Positions 43,269-55,405 of a DNA stretch of 64,000 nucleotides are shown here, piece by piece. The position numbers and the translations under genes were made by a program. The notes beneath the pieces were generated by a model, which saw nothing but the letters and a program-made list of their open reading frames with translations, did not search any database and was not told the DNA's origin. Source of the DNA: Metarhizium brunneum (lineage: Eukaryota > Ascomycota > Sordariomycetes > Hypocreales > Clavicipitaceae); assembly GCF_013426205.1 (NCBI RefSeq), contig NC_089422.1, positions 7,219,001-7,283,000 of the forward strand. The letters are read 5' to 3'. Numbering within the stretch: the first letter of the stretch is position 1; every line of letters starts with the position of its first letter.

Positions 43269-44952
43269 GTGTTGCGACGAATGCTGGGGGCCAGGTACTT
43301 GTCCATCACCCAGCACTTGTCCGGTAGGCCGAATACCCTCAAGCATCAATCAGAGTGTGTAGCTGGTACATGCTTAGGATGGGCTTGCATCGGTGGCTTG
43401 CAGGTATCTCCGCCTTTCTTGGACTATGCTGAGCTTATATGAAAGCAAGGTAACTGATGTGTGAATGGCACTCGATGGCTTTGACTTTGGACAGATTTTA
43501 GCGCTGACCAATACCTAGGTCTTGTAGCTGATGTAAATGTTTCGAGAACGGCAGGCTGTGGCTTACGAATTCGAAGCAAAAAAGAGGGAGATGAAGAAAC
43601 AGAGAAAGAAAGAAACAAACACGTTCGGAGCTTGTACGAAACTCCGTGTACAGCCTCCCCGTAAACAGAGAAGAATGCCTGCAGCATCCGCCAACTTAGC
43701 TACGCCCTTGACAATACTAGGATTTACTCCCCTGTCCTTTACCGTTAGAGGACATATGTGGATGTGAAAGCTTGATGCCATTGCCATACTTGAGTATCCG
43801 TGCCTGCTACCTGCATATCAACTCCCACCGTCACTTACAGGATGCGGTAAGACACGTGAAGACTTTACTCCCCATACCCACGGAAGAATACTCCATCCAT
43901 GTACTACGTCAGGACTTTGAATTCTAGCCTTTGACGCTTGGGCAATGGCGTTGAAGGTCTCGGATCTGCACTGGGGGTTCAGGGCTGGGGGCCACGCGAC
44001 AGCCCGCTTGCATAGACTTTGGGGGGCGCAGGAGGATTTGTGAAGTGTCTGGTGTTGTGTCATGCGGAGAGCTGTCATCCCGATGGACAGCCATGATGGG
44101 ACACGGCAAAGTTGAAGGATACACAAGATATACAACTGTAAACACTCAGGATCAAGAGAAACTTTCCGTGTTGCGATAAAACTCAATGACATAATTGCCG
44201 GAAATCTTTACCGTGGTCCCACGCTCCGCGGCTTTCGGAACCAGAACCCCAATTCCGCCAGACGCAACTTCATGCTCCCACAAGAGGAGCGAATCTCCGT
44301 GTGGAGGTGGAGTTAGCCGTGGCTCAGGCACTCTAGCTTCCACCTTTGCTTGATACTGTGTAAGCGTTTGGATGGAGGGCCAGCGCTTTGAGGCAAAAAA
44401 AGTTGAGCGATGCACACGACCTAGGAAAGGAGGGGGAGTTGCCGCCTCGCAGTCACATGCGCTCAATCTCTCCATGGACTCCATACCGCCGGAGGCCGTG
44501 ATGAGGAGAGGCCGAAACGGGTTCCGGGCTCAAGCACAATTCGAAGTTCGGGGACGGCGTGAAAGGAAACATTCGAGCAAGGCCTTGGGTGCGCCACAAA
44601 GTGGATGAGCACTCGGCGTTAGCAATCGGAATCGTCGGGACAATAGTAAGGCGGTTCAGTGATGCGGAAGACACAGCGTCCAATTGCTAGGATACATGCA
44701 TCGCGTTGTTTGATGGCAACGTCAGGGACACACGGTGCCAATGCCATCGAGTCGGATGTTTGCCACAGTTTACGATTAGTACTACTGTCTTCCTGCGACA
44801 GAGCACTACCGAGTTACTTCTTGCTCTACTGCGTCCGAAGCAAAGGGTCGCTTAGCCACGAGGTACTGAGCCATCATCGAGTGTTGTATCTGTGCTCGTA
44901 GTGTCAGCCCAGCCACAGAGGCTACAAGGTTGCTGGTCTTTGCGCTGTTTGT

Positions 44953-45212
44953 ATCCCTTTGAGCGCCCGAAGGTGCCAATTAGGTACCGGGCCCACATTG
45001 TCTCAGATACCAGGCTAGTACTTAGCTGGTACCTTTAAAATGCGTTAAGACACCTATAAAAGTAATATATCTTTTAGTATACTTAAAAACTAGTAGTATT
45101 AATACTTTTATAATATCTTAGTATATATTAATATATCTTGTGTTTTGTGACTTTTAATTAGTTAATATCCTTGTTCGGTACCAAAGCGGCACCTTCGGGC
45201 GCTCAAAGGGAT
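44953..45212. mobile_element. MITE-like element, 260 bp, with 25-bp perfect terminal inverted repeats
   Basis: The left end, 44953-44977, is exactly the reverse complement of 45188-45212 (ATCCCTTTGAGC...GGTGCC). After a short mismatch, GGTACC matches again on both sides, so the arms reach about 36 bp. The ends are GC-balanced, but the interior (about 45035-45175) is extremely AT-rich and has no coding capacity. Size, structure and intergenic position fit a non-autonomous DNA transposon. The AT-rich core would fit repeat-induced point mutation. I cannot see a clear target-site duplication: flanks are ...GTTTGT and GGAAGA.... Confidence 0.75.
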
Positions 45213-46233
45213 GGAAGAACCCGAATACGGAGCACGGGAACTATCTCCCTCCTGGTCAGATGAGCCCAGAGTTGCAGACGAGGCGAGAAAGGCGCCCCCG
45301 CAGGTTCCAGGTCAAAAGAGCGGGACTACTCCAAACTCCGTAAGAAGCTAGAAGCGTGTAGTAGTAAGCGCTGATCTTATGGCTTTTGAGCCAAGCTGAC
45401 CGGCACCTAAGAAGTGGATGATGTGGCCAGATTTTAATACGCGTCTGATGCGCCATGGGTCCCAGCGGGTTGGGCGAGGTCGGCGAGGGCATGGAGGAAC
45501 AAGCAGCAGTAGGCATTAGGCACGGAGGACGGACTGTCTGTGATGTATCCGCTTAGCATCTGATCATCACCAGTGTCTTGTGGAGTGGCATGTCTGAACA
45601 ATGCGGCAAGCACAATACTCTGAATTGCGAAGGGCTGTTTTGGTTTATACTGCTTGGCCATGGCCGCCTACATTCTCAACGTAGTCATGTGCCGTTCGCA
45701 ACGCCGTCGGGAACGGGAAACAATCAGTCAAACAGTCGGCTTCGTTGGTCGGTATTGGAGCAAAGCGGTCGATCTGGCAGGGTCAGGTTCCATTTTTTTC
45801 GGAATAACTCTGCGTGTCTAAGTTCTGGTCGAAGAAAGTGGCTCAGGGCTCAGCCGGGCCTGGGGGCCTTGTTGCCTGTTGGCTCCACGTCCGGCCACTT
45901 GACGCTTCAAAGTTCCTGCTCCTGGTGCTTTACTCCGTGCCACTTGACCAGACCAGACGGCTGCCACGGCTACTTCTAGAATCTAACCCACTGAATCAGA
46001 CCAGACCCCTCCGAATTTCACCAAAACCCGCCGGCAACCGTTCGCTAGTCTTTTGCACATGTGTCTCAAGCTGCGAGCCTCTTTTACATTGCCATTTCCC
46101 ATTGCCTTTTACGTCTCTTAACCCTCTCGTCTGTCGCTTCGGTCGAGAAGGCTTTCGTCTGGCAAGTGGCAGCGGCCAGCTGTGTGATTGTTCAATCCAT
46201 CCCTATCTTCTGGCATCGTCTAGTTTGCTCACC

Positions 46234-48460
46234 ATGGCTGAATTCGACACTCTCGACATCGTCGTCCTCGGCGTCATCCTCCTGGGAACCATTGCCTACT
46301 TCACAAAGGGCACTCTTTGGGGCGTTACCAAGGACCCTTATGCGAATGCTTTTGCCAATGCCAATGGCGCAAAGGCCGGGCGCTCCCGCAACATTCTCGA
46401 GAAGATGGACGAGACTGGCAAGAACTGTGTCATTTTCTACGGATCTCAGACTGGAACCGCCGAAGACTACGCCTCCCGTCTCGCCAAGGAGGGCAAAAGT
46501 CGCTTTGGCCTGGAGACCATGGTAGCTGATTTGGAAGAGTACGATTTCGATAACCTCGATGCCATGCCTAGCGACAAGGTCGCCATGTTCATCCTGGCCA
46601 CCTATGGCGAGGGGGAGCCCACCGACAACGCCGTCGAGTTCTACGAGTTCATCACTGGTGACGACGTTAGCTTCTCTGAGGGTAGTGACCCTGCGCTGCA
46701 GAACCTCAATTACGTCGCTTTTGGTCTGGGCAACAACACCTACGAGCATTATAATTCCATGGTTCGCAATGTCGACAAGGCCCTCCAGAAGCTCGGCGCC
46801 AGCCGCATCGGCGAAGCCGGCGAGGGCGACGATGGCGCTGGCACCATGGAAGAAGACTTCTTGGCCTGGAAAGATCCCATGTGGGCTGCTCTCGCGGAAA
46901 AGATGGGCCTCGAGGAGCGCGAGGCTGTCTATGAACCTACCTTTGGCATTGTTGATCGTGAGAACCTAACCGTTGAATCCCCTGAAGTATATCTCGGCGA
47001 ACCGAATAAGATGCATCTTGAGGGTACTGCCAAGGGCCCCTTTAACTCCCACAACCCGTATATTGCACCAATTGCCGAATCCCGGGAGCTGTTCTCCGCC
47101 AAGGACCGAAACTGCATTCATATGGATGTTGATATTAATGGCTCTAACCTCTCCTACCAGACTGGTGACCACATTGCCATTTGGCCCACTAACTCTGGCG
47201 ATGAGGTTGACCGATTCCTCGACATTATTGGCTTGAAAGAGAAGAGAAACAACGTCATCAGCATCAAAGCATTGGAGCCCACCGCCAAGGTTCCTTTCCC
47301 AACCCCGACCACCTACGATGCTATTGTCCGATACCACTTGGAAATCTGCGCGCCTGTTTCGCGACAGTTTGTCGCGACCCTGGCTGCATTTGCTCCCAAT
47401 GACGAAGTCAAGGCTGAAATGGCCAGACTCGGAAGTGACAAGGAATACTTCCACAGCAAGACCGGACCGCATTTCTACAACATTGCTCGACTCCTGGACA
47501 CAGTAGGCAAGGGCGAGAAGTGGACCAAAATCCCATTCTCCGCCTTTATTGAAGGCCTGAACAAGCTGCAGCCTAGATACTACTCCATCTCGTCGTCCTC
47601 CCTTGTTCAGCCAAAGAAGATTTCCATCACTGCCATCATCGAGTCTCAGGCGATCCCTGGAAGAAAAGATCCATTCCGTGGTGTGGCTACAAACTACCTG
47701 TTTGCCCTGAAGCAAAAGCAGAATGGCGACCCCAACCCATCTCCCTTCGGGAAAACCTATGCCCTCAACGGTCCCCGCAACAACTTTGACGGAATTCATG
47801 TGCCCGTACATGTTCGCCACTCCAACTTCAAACTACCTTCGGACCCCGCCAAGCCTGTCATCATGGTCGGCCCCGGCACTGGCGTCGCTCCTTTCCGTGG
47901 TTTCATCCAGGAACGTGCCAAGCAAGCTCAGAACGGAGCCACTGTCGGACGTACGATTCTATTCTTCGGATGCCGAAAGCGATCCGAGGATTTCTTGTAC
48001 GAGTCTGAATGGGAGGTATGTTCACCCGAAACAACAATCCATGCAACACCTCCTCTTCAAACAAAAAGGGTAACTCACAATTGTTATAGGAATATAAGAA
48101 GGCTCTCGGAGACAGCCTAGAAATCGTTACCGCTTTCTCACGAGAATCCTCCAAGAAGGTCTACGTCCAACACCGTCTGAAGGAGCGATCCAAGGAAATC
48201 GGCGAGCTCCTCTCACAAAAGGCTTACTTTTATGTCTGCGGTGATGCCGCGCACATGGCTCGTGAAGTGAATACTGTTTTGGCCCAAATCATTGCCGAGT
48301 CACGTGGCGTGTCGGAAACCAAAGGCGAGGAGATTGTCAAGAACATGAGAGCAGCAAATCAATACCAGGTATGTTGTCCTTGTCACTGTCCCCATTTTCC
48401 ATATATTATTTCAAAGGACCAATGCTGATATATGGATTACAGGAGGATGTCTGGTCCTAG
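46234..48460 (+). CDS. CPR1: NADPH-cytochrome P450 reductase
   Basis: Three exons, 46234-48015, 48090-48368 and 48443-48460, give 692 residues, the normal length. Introns: 48016-48089 (GTATGT...TATAG) and 48369-48442 (GTATGT...TACAG). The last exon of 18 nt supplies EDVWS; the penultimate Trp is the residue that stacks on FAD in this family. The start ACCATGG at 46234 gives a membrane anchor (LDIVVLGVILLGTIAYF, about residues 7-23). The FMN domain has YGSQTGTAEDYA (about 68-80) and ILATYGEGEPTDNA. The FAD domain has RYYSISSSS (about 447). The NADPH domain has GPGTGVAPFRGF (about 545) and FYVCGDA. It sits in the endoplasmic reticulum and passes electrons from NADPH to P450 enzymes such as the sterol demethylase. 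It is likely essential for ergosterol synthesis. Confidence 0.96.
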
Positions 48461-50624
48461 ACTAAGAGACGAGAATATAAAATGGGAGTTATGCAGTTTA
48501 GAATACAGGTTCATTGCCGTTCAAGACGGTCGACCTAATGATGTATGCATGGCGGCGTTGATCTTGCACGACATTAGTATAGTATCCGTGTTCTCCAATA
48601 GAATTTTCCCTTTTCTTTTTTGGATTTGTTTTTGGTCTCATTCACGCGGGTCATTTCTCATTTGGTCCACGGGACATGTTGGGCGTATGTTGGAGACATG
48701 TACATGGCATAGGTTAATGATTACGAACGAAAGAGAACGCAACGCTCATCCCAATGCTGGTTTTTCCTCCTCCGGTCCCTAAGGAAAAAACTTCGATCCG
48801 TGGTGTTTTTTCTTTCTTTCTTGCTTGCCACGCCCATTGGTTGCAGTGGAACAACAACGGTCGTGGTTCAACGGCCGTTGCAGTGCTCGGTACGTAAACC
48901 GGAAATATATGCAAAAAGAAAAGAGTCCGGCCTCCTCTGTGCAGGAGCAAGAACCCTGTTGTTCGAAGCATTTTCAACATCTGCACGGGTTCTGCGATTT
49001 TTGTCTGAGCTGTAGTGACGTGAGAACATGCATATACGTTCGGTCCCAAGGTTTTGCTCTGGGATCATGGGTGGAAAGTGCGCCATTTCGGAAGAGGCGC
49101 TGGTTTGAATCGGATGAGACTGGCACAGGGGTCTTGTCTATTCAAGTTTTCCACTATTTCCGCACGCAAGCTACAAGGGTTCTTGCTTGGCAATGTCAAG
49201 AGCGTGTGGTTGTGTGTTGTTGATGGACGAGGAGAGCCTTTTTGTATGGGGAAATGGCAATGAAAGGCAGGCGGGCAAAATAAACAGAGCTTTACATCTA
49301 CACCAGTCCATCCTGGGTACGTTATCTCGTAGTTGCATGGCATGAGACGCACAAATGCAAATCGAATCAAAATTGCTGCATGTTGAGGTTGAGATGTCAG
49401 TCGGCCTCGATATCAAGGCGATGAATGATGAGAGTTCTATCGCAGACAACCAGTATGATCGGAAGGAACCAAGGTCCCGTAATGCCCAATACGTAGACCC
49501 CATTCTCGGCAAAGACATGATGGGTGCCCAGGTGCATTTGTATGTACTTTGTAGAAACGGAAACGTGATGAATATGCAAACATGAACAGGGATATCAATC
49601 ATCTCGATAATGCCGATTCAGCGAACCATAAACCACATGCATAGCCAGCTAATTCGGGCCCTCGCGCGCCGGTGTCGTGTAACGCGGGCTTTCAATAGGC
49701 CCATGACACTTTTGCTTTTTGCAGTCGCAGTGCATCGACTACTCCGTACCCAAGAGGCAACACAGGTCCGGTAGGTAATACAAATGGCGGCATGGCGCAT
49801 AACCATTTTTTATGGGGTAAAAAACGAAGTTGCCCTTGGTGTTCCCCAATACAAGCGAAAAAAAGCAACCAGATCCGAACCGGACACCCTCAGCCTCCCT
49901 CCCAGCGCCTGCTGCCCACTTGCAGACTGCAGCTCGACACCTACTCCGTACCACGAGTTTTAGATAGGATTTGCTCGCTGACAGCGGGGGAAGAGGCTTG
50001 TTTTCCCTCTCCCCCAAATCCAGAGACTGAGGTGAGAGGACATCCAAAATAGCACACCAGACCGTTGGCTGTCGGGACAAGGGCTAGGATGTTCCAATTT
50101 AACGCAGCCGTGGCGTCTTGTCTCTTACCACTCGTCACCGCTCAAACTTGACGGGCTTGTTTCTTTTGCGACACCTAGTCCACAATTGCTCTGCCCTCTC
50201 GACTTCTCTCCCTTGCATTTGACCAAAACCCTGTTCGCTACTCCAGATTGACGAACCCCTTCGGTTGGATGGAGCTATGCAAAATGGTGGCAAGAGACGC
50301 CTTTGAGGCAGGCCGCTGATCGTCTGTCGTGACTCTTGAGGCCATGGCTCCCAGGGAATTGGACCCAACTACCCGGTTACTTGTGTGCCAACGCAAAGGG
50401 AGACATGGCGGCGCGTCCATGAAACCATCAAACTGGACTTTGGCCAACACGAAGCGTACGAGCGGTACGATTCGGCGGCAAAATGTCTTATAAGCCTCGT
50501 CATAATCCTAATCCCGGGCCCGGCGCCGTATGTTGCGTACGCAGCTCAGAAGAGGCAGACTCTAATGAGAAGGAAAAGCAAGCCATAATTAACATGAGTG
50601 TACGGAGTAGTAGCAGAAACGCGA

Positions 50625-50654
50625 TTTTTTTTTTTTTTTTTTTTGGTTTTTTTT
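50625..50654. repeat. Poly-T tract
   Basis: Twenty consecutive T, two G, then eight T. Could be a nucleosome-free promoter tract or, read on the minus strand, a poly-A relic. Length may be affected by sequencing error. Confidence 0.8.
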
Positions 50655-52806
50655 CTTTGCGAGGGTCAAGTCCCACGGTCGTTTCTCAGGTAAGCAACGC
50701 GACTCTGAAGCGTTGAGACTAAGGATGGGGTCTGTGACCTGTCGAGGCTTCCGCCTTGCTCCTTGAGGCGGACTGGAGGGTCCCAGTCCAGGGAGTGGAC
50801 TGCAGAGTCTCCCTCGACGACGCCGATCAGGGTAGAGAATAACACCAGATGGCGAAATTTTGGGTGGTTTCGAGCTTTGCAGTTGCGCCATCCCGACCAG
50901 GCTGAAAGAGCTTGCACGATTGATGCGTGGCTTCAAGACGTCTCATTGGCCCGCCACTTGCTGCACGAATGGCTCACAGAAGTCTCGAGCTGGGGGAGGG
51001 AGAAGGCCTAAAACAGTCATGGACAGGTGAATCAGACTTTCAAAGGTTGGTGGTGTCTGAGATGGGAGAGAAAAAGCAACGCTTTCCTCCGTACTTGGCA
51101 GGGTGGATGGCGGTGGATAGACTGGGATGGATGGTTGCTTCTTAGCAACTTCAGTCAACACAGAGTCTTGCCATTTTGTTTGGACCGCTCTGATCTGAAA
51201 AATTGCCCTTGCTGTGCCGCTAGCAGGGACAATTTAAGGTAGTTGGAGAAGATGTTTCCCGTCCAAGTCATCGACACTCTCTCCCCGTCCGCGTTGCGTC
51301 TTTTTGCTCAGTATTCTTACTGTCCGTCTGTGTCGTCTGCTTCATGTGCAATCCATCATTCCGCTGATATACATTCCACCTGTACGCTTTGACGCTCAGA
51401 AGGAGAAACAACGGTTGTAATTGTATGTATGCTGCTGTGCTGGCTGTGCTGGGGCGAATACCAAGGTATGACGAGACAAGCCGGCATCAAACCCCGATGA
51501 CTTGAACTTGTTAACATGTAAAAGGGTAGAAAGTCACCGCAAAATCCATCCATCGGTCTTAATAAAAACAACACCTTGGGCCTCGGCAGACAACTCAAAG
51601 CGTCGCTTCATCAATCGTGCGGTGAAGGCTTCGTGTTTGCTCACCTCCTCGTCTTGTTGCCTTGCCAGCTGTGAATACCCTCAGTGCCACTTCCCGGGCT
51701 GGCTGGCACCTGTCTAAAAAGATACAGGGAACTTAAAAGAATAGATCGGGCCCCTCATTTCAGGCGGCAGCTGATATTGGGCAACTGGCAGGACTTGTCC
51801 GGTTAATAACAGTTGAAGACTTTTCCCCGTCAACAGCCTCTTTTCCCCTCGGGCACTCCTGATCACGCTCGGGGTTCAGTCCTTCTCATCTCGACTCGCA
51901 CCATTACAATTCCTTCTCTGGAAATCGTGGCTATCGGGACGAGCAGACCAGGAATCGTCACTACCCTCTTGCTTGCATCTGGTATCTTCTAGCTTGCCTT
52001 CTTCGAGTCGAGTTTAACCGACCAGACATCCTTTCCTTCCTTTTGACTCCTTCCTCCATCTCCTACAACAACCATCGCAATTACCTCGCCAGCAGATTAT
52101 ATGCATTTTTAGGTAAGTAGTGCCGCCGTGCATTCGCCTCTCGCTTCTAATCTCTCGCTTCCGGCGTCAACTGGCTCCTGGCTTGTCCCTTCTTCCCTGC
52201 CATTTCGTCATCTGGTGCCTTTTGCAACTTCGTCTTGTCCCTGTTCCATATTCTGCTTCTCTGCTCTTTTTTTTTCCTTTTTCTTCTCTTCACAGCATCA
52301 ACACCGTTTCCAACCCAGATTTTCCAAGTCCCTTCAACGGCAAGTCGATATCATTCGGTGCGCCCATTTTGCTCGATAGCTTGTTCTATCTTACTTACTC
52401 TCTTGCTTCATTTCCCAGTCTTGGTAGCAACATTTGCCTTTGGTAGCCTCTCACCAGCTTTGTGTCATCACGCAACCGAAAAGATAAAAAGAAGATGTGA
52501 GTCTGTTCACTAATATCAGAAATCACTTCCAACTCCCGCCGGCCTCGCCTTTGTGTTTGGGGTAATGCTCCTCGTGACTTTGTCATAACCGTGGCATTTG
52601 GTGCTTGTGCTGCTTGTTTTCTGCCTTGGTCAACAATCACCACCAGTCACGCGAGGCGATCATTCCACACACGAGACGGCAAAAGAAAAGAACAGTGACG
52701 GAATATTGGAGTACACTTGCTGATGACTCTGCAACAGATCTTCCGTTTGACTCTCGGATCGTTCGCATTTCCAGCCATCAATCGAAGCTGATCTCTTGCT
52801 TTGAGA

Positions 52807-53035
52807 GTAAGTGAGCCTCCTTTCTCTGGCTTTGAAGACCATGAAACCCCTTTGTTGATATGAATGGTTTCTCGGTCTACCTTTTATTGTATTCCCTTTA
52901 TAATCGAAATCGATCCCCTGAAGAGGGAACCAGCATCATTTTGATTGGGGAGTTGCCCAACTCAGCATCTGCTGTTCATCGTGCCATTCTCTACCTTGGA
53001 ATTCTTTGTACGCTAATTTCATTCCACTTCTCCAG
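52807..53035 (+). other. Putative intron in the 5' UTR of the RNA-binding protein gene
   Basis: A strong donor GTAAGT at 52807 and an acceptor TTCTCCAG ending at 53035, preceded by GCTAAT, would remove 229 nt just before the start codon at 53077. That includes an ATG at 52860 whose frame overlaps the main start. A further strong donor, AGGTAAGT, lies at 52111-52118. Inferred from splice signals only. Confidence 0.45.
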
Positions 53036-53076
53036 CCTCACGTTTTATCGAAAAATCAGCCCTCGCCGACTCGAAT

Positions 53077-55017
53077 ATGGACGCCGGAAACAGTGTTGGC
53101 GGGCCTTATCTCCCCAATCCTACAGGGCGTAATGTCCACAGCCATGGTCCTGCACACTCAGCTGCTGATCCAAACGCAATGCTTAACCAATTTGCCGGAC
53201 TCTCCCTGGGAGGTATGAGTATGCCTAGCAGCTCTGCTCCAATGCCGATGGGACATAACCCACCACCATACATGGTTGGAACTGATACCCCATTTGTTCT
53301 GGCTCACATGTCCGCTCACCAAATTGGCATGAACCATCACCACACCGAAAATCCATATCAGAACCTGGGTATCCCTGGATATGGGTCTCCTTATGTTGGC
53401 GTTCAGATGCCCTTCGTCCCTTTCACTCCTGGACGAGCTCATATTGCCCAGCCTCGTGTGGAACGCGGACATTCAGATGTGCCTGGCCTTGAGAATCGTC
53501 GCGGATCATATTCCACGACCGAGTCTACCCCAGCTACTCCTTTTTATGGCACAGTTTCGCAGCGTGATGACGGCCCACGAGTTGCCAGCCTTGACCGATC
53601 CGCTTATACGACTCCTTCCCCCCAGCAAATTGGCCTCCCGGCCCTTCATGCCGACCCAACCAAACCCGCTATTGCTGTAGTATCGGACCGGACTGTCGAT
53701 GAATATCTTCAACAGGAACCTGCTATTCCCCGAGCTGTCCCTGCAGTTTTTACACCTCCCAGCCAGATGAAGAGCCTTGAACAGAGCCTTGAAAATCGTA
53801 TCCCGGGCAATCGCAATGTATACATTCGCGGACTACATCCTACTACGGACGATGAACTACTTTACAAATTTGCCTCTCGTTTCGGACCGGTCGAAACATC
53901 CAAAGCAATTATTGATACTGGAACAGGGGCATGCAAGGGGTAAGTAATGGAAGGTCATCGTTACCTGATGCGGGAACTGACATGCGACAGATTTGGCTTT
54001 GCAAAGTTCTTTGATTCTCAGGACTCCGAAATGTGCATTCGTGGATTCCACCGACTTGGTTACGAAGTTGGCTTTGCCCGGGTATGTAGAGGGATCGTCT
54101 GTTTACTTTACGACGTATCTGACATGTACCCTAGGAATCCTTCAACTCTCGCCTTAAGGCAGAAGGCGACGAAGGCTCTACCAATCTGTACATTTCCAAC
54201 CTTCCGAAGACGCTGACTGAAGTGGTGAGTTAACCCATTTAACCCCAAGTATTGGATAGTAATTGACATTGGCAAAGGAACTTGGAACCATCTTCCTCGG
54301 AACCACCATCCTCTCGAGCAAGATTCTTCGGGACAGCATGGGAAATAGCCGTGGTGTTGGCTTTGCCCGGTATGAACATATAATTCCTACGGAAGGGATA
54401 GTTAATATCTAACTGAGTTAATAGATTCGAGAGCCGTGAAATTTGCGACGAGATTATCAAGAAATACAATGGGGTTGGAATTGGGGAGGAGGGTCTCCTC
54501 ATGAATATTCGATATGCAGACACTCCAGCTCAAAAGGAATTGAAGCGAGTCACTGCCGAGCGCCGCCAATTCCGGACAAACGAGTATAATATCGGGGCTT
54601 ATGGCACTCCTCTTGTGGGAATGAGCCCTACACTGTACAACCAACAATCTCAATGGCGCAGAACATTGCCTGTTTCGCGAAGGTGAAAAGACCCCTTTTT
54701 CTGACTGCCATGGCCTGACTGACATGATAACAGTGGGCTTTCTGCTTCATCAAATGAAGAGGGAAATGTGATGAGACACTCGGGGACCCGACGCGGACTA
54801 TCCGAGTATGCTCTTTCGCGTGGAACCCTTGCTAAATTCTAACCTTGAAACCAGGATAGCTCCGAACACGATTACGGATGTGGCTGCTGCCGCTACCATG
54901 TCGGACAGTGATGAAGGTGTAACGATTCACGCCGACTCATCCACCGTCGCCGGTGGCACTAACGAGAACAAGTCGCCATCTACCAAGGGTGCTCGACGGG
55001 ATGAAATTAGTGATTAA
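53077..55017 (+). CDS. Two-RRM RNA-binding protein of the RBMS/MSSP type
   Basis: Seven exons: 53077-53939, 53991-54081, 54135-54224, 54278-54369, 54425-54682, 54734-54805, 54855-55017; 542 residues. The six introns are 49-55 nt each, all GT...AG. Phases agree throughout. Residues 1-240 are disordered and rich in Pro, Ser, Met and His. RRM1 starts near 250 (RNVYIRGLHPTTDDELLYKF, RNP1 as KGFGFAKFF). RRM2 follows at once (TNLYISNLPKTLTE, RNP1 as RGVGFARFE). This paired arrangement with NLYISNLP and ILRDSMGNSRGVGFAR is that of human RBMS/MSSP and Drosophila Shep proteins. The tail is Ser/Asp-rich. Its targets in fungi are unknown to me; a role in mRNA stability or translation is a guess. It ends 388 bp from the convergent RIO2 gene. 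Confidence 0.9.
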
Positions 55018-55405
55018 TGTTTTTTTGGTCGATTTTAGCTTTTTTGTTGTCTCTTTTGTTGCTTGTTCGCAGTTTGTTTCATGTCCAGACATGTGGCTAC
55101 ATTTTCTGGCTTGTCACTTTTTTGTTACATTCTTTTACGAATTTGCCAGTTGAGTTGTAAGCAGACATATTCTGTGAATGAGCATCTTATAGTCTCAAGC
55201 CTCTCTGTCACCAAGGAGTGCATTGAGGACGCATTTTGATCAGACTGTACTTTAGATTCTTAGAGAAAATTGGGGCCTGTAGCAGAGTATCAACGCCGAA
55301 TGGGCGAAATTGATGAATAATAATGTATCACAGGTATGAAACCACTTCTATCAGGCTTTGACAGATGTCCAATTCGTTTTATTCTCTTTCGGGTATCGTA
55401 TGGTA
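55018..55405. other. Spacer between convergent RRM gene and RIO2
   Basis: 388 bp, T-rich at the left end; expected to hold both 3' UTRs. No gene seen. Confidence 0.5.

Larger units (their letters stand above)
42511..46233. other. 3.7-kb gene-poor spacer
   Basis: It contains the PAG1 promoter, a palindromic simple repeat (43243-43268), the MITE-like element (44953-45212) and the reductase promoter. The open frames 43818-44192 and 44152-44484 on the minus strand have no recognisable family. An open stretch upstream of 46234 continues into the reductase frame but carries no family sequence. Confidence 0.6.
48461..53076. other. 4.6-kb spacer including a long leader of the RNA-binding protein gene
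   Basis: No open frame here resembles a known protein. It contains three TACGGAGTA/TACTCCGTA 9-mers (49740, 49942, 50601), a run of 20 T (50625-50644) and a short GGACTGG/CCAGTCC hairpin (50770-50789). From about 51.8 kb the sequence is C/T-rich, like a fungal promoter and leader. Confidence 0.6.

Noticed and set aside
46966..47820. 284-codon open frame on the minus strand
   Set aside because: Antisense to the P450 reductase; no recognisable domain.
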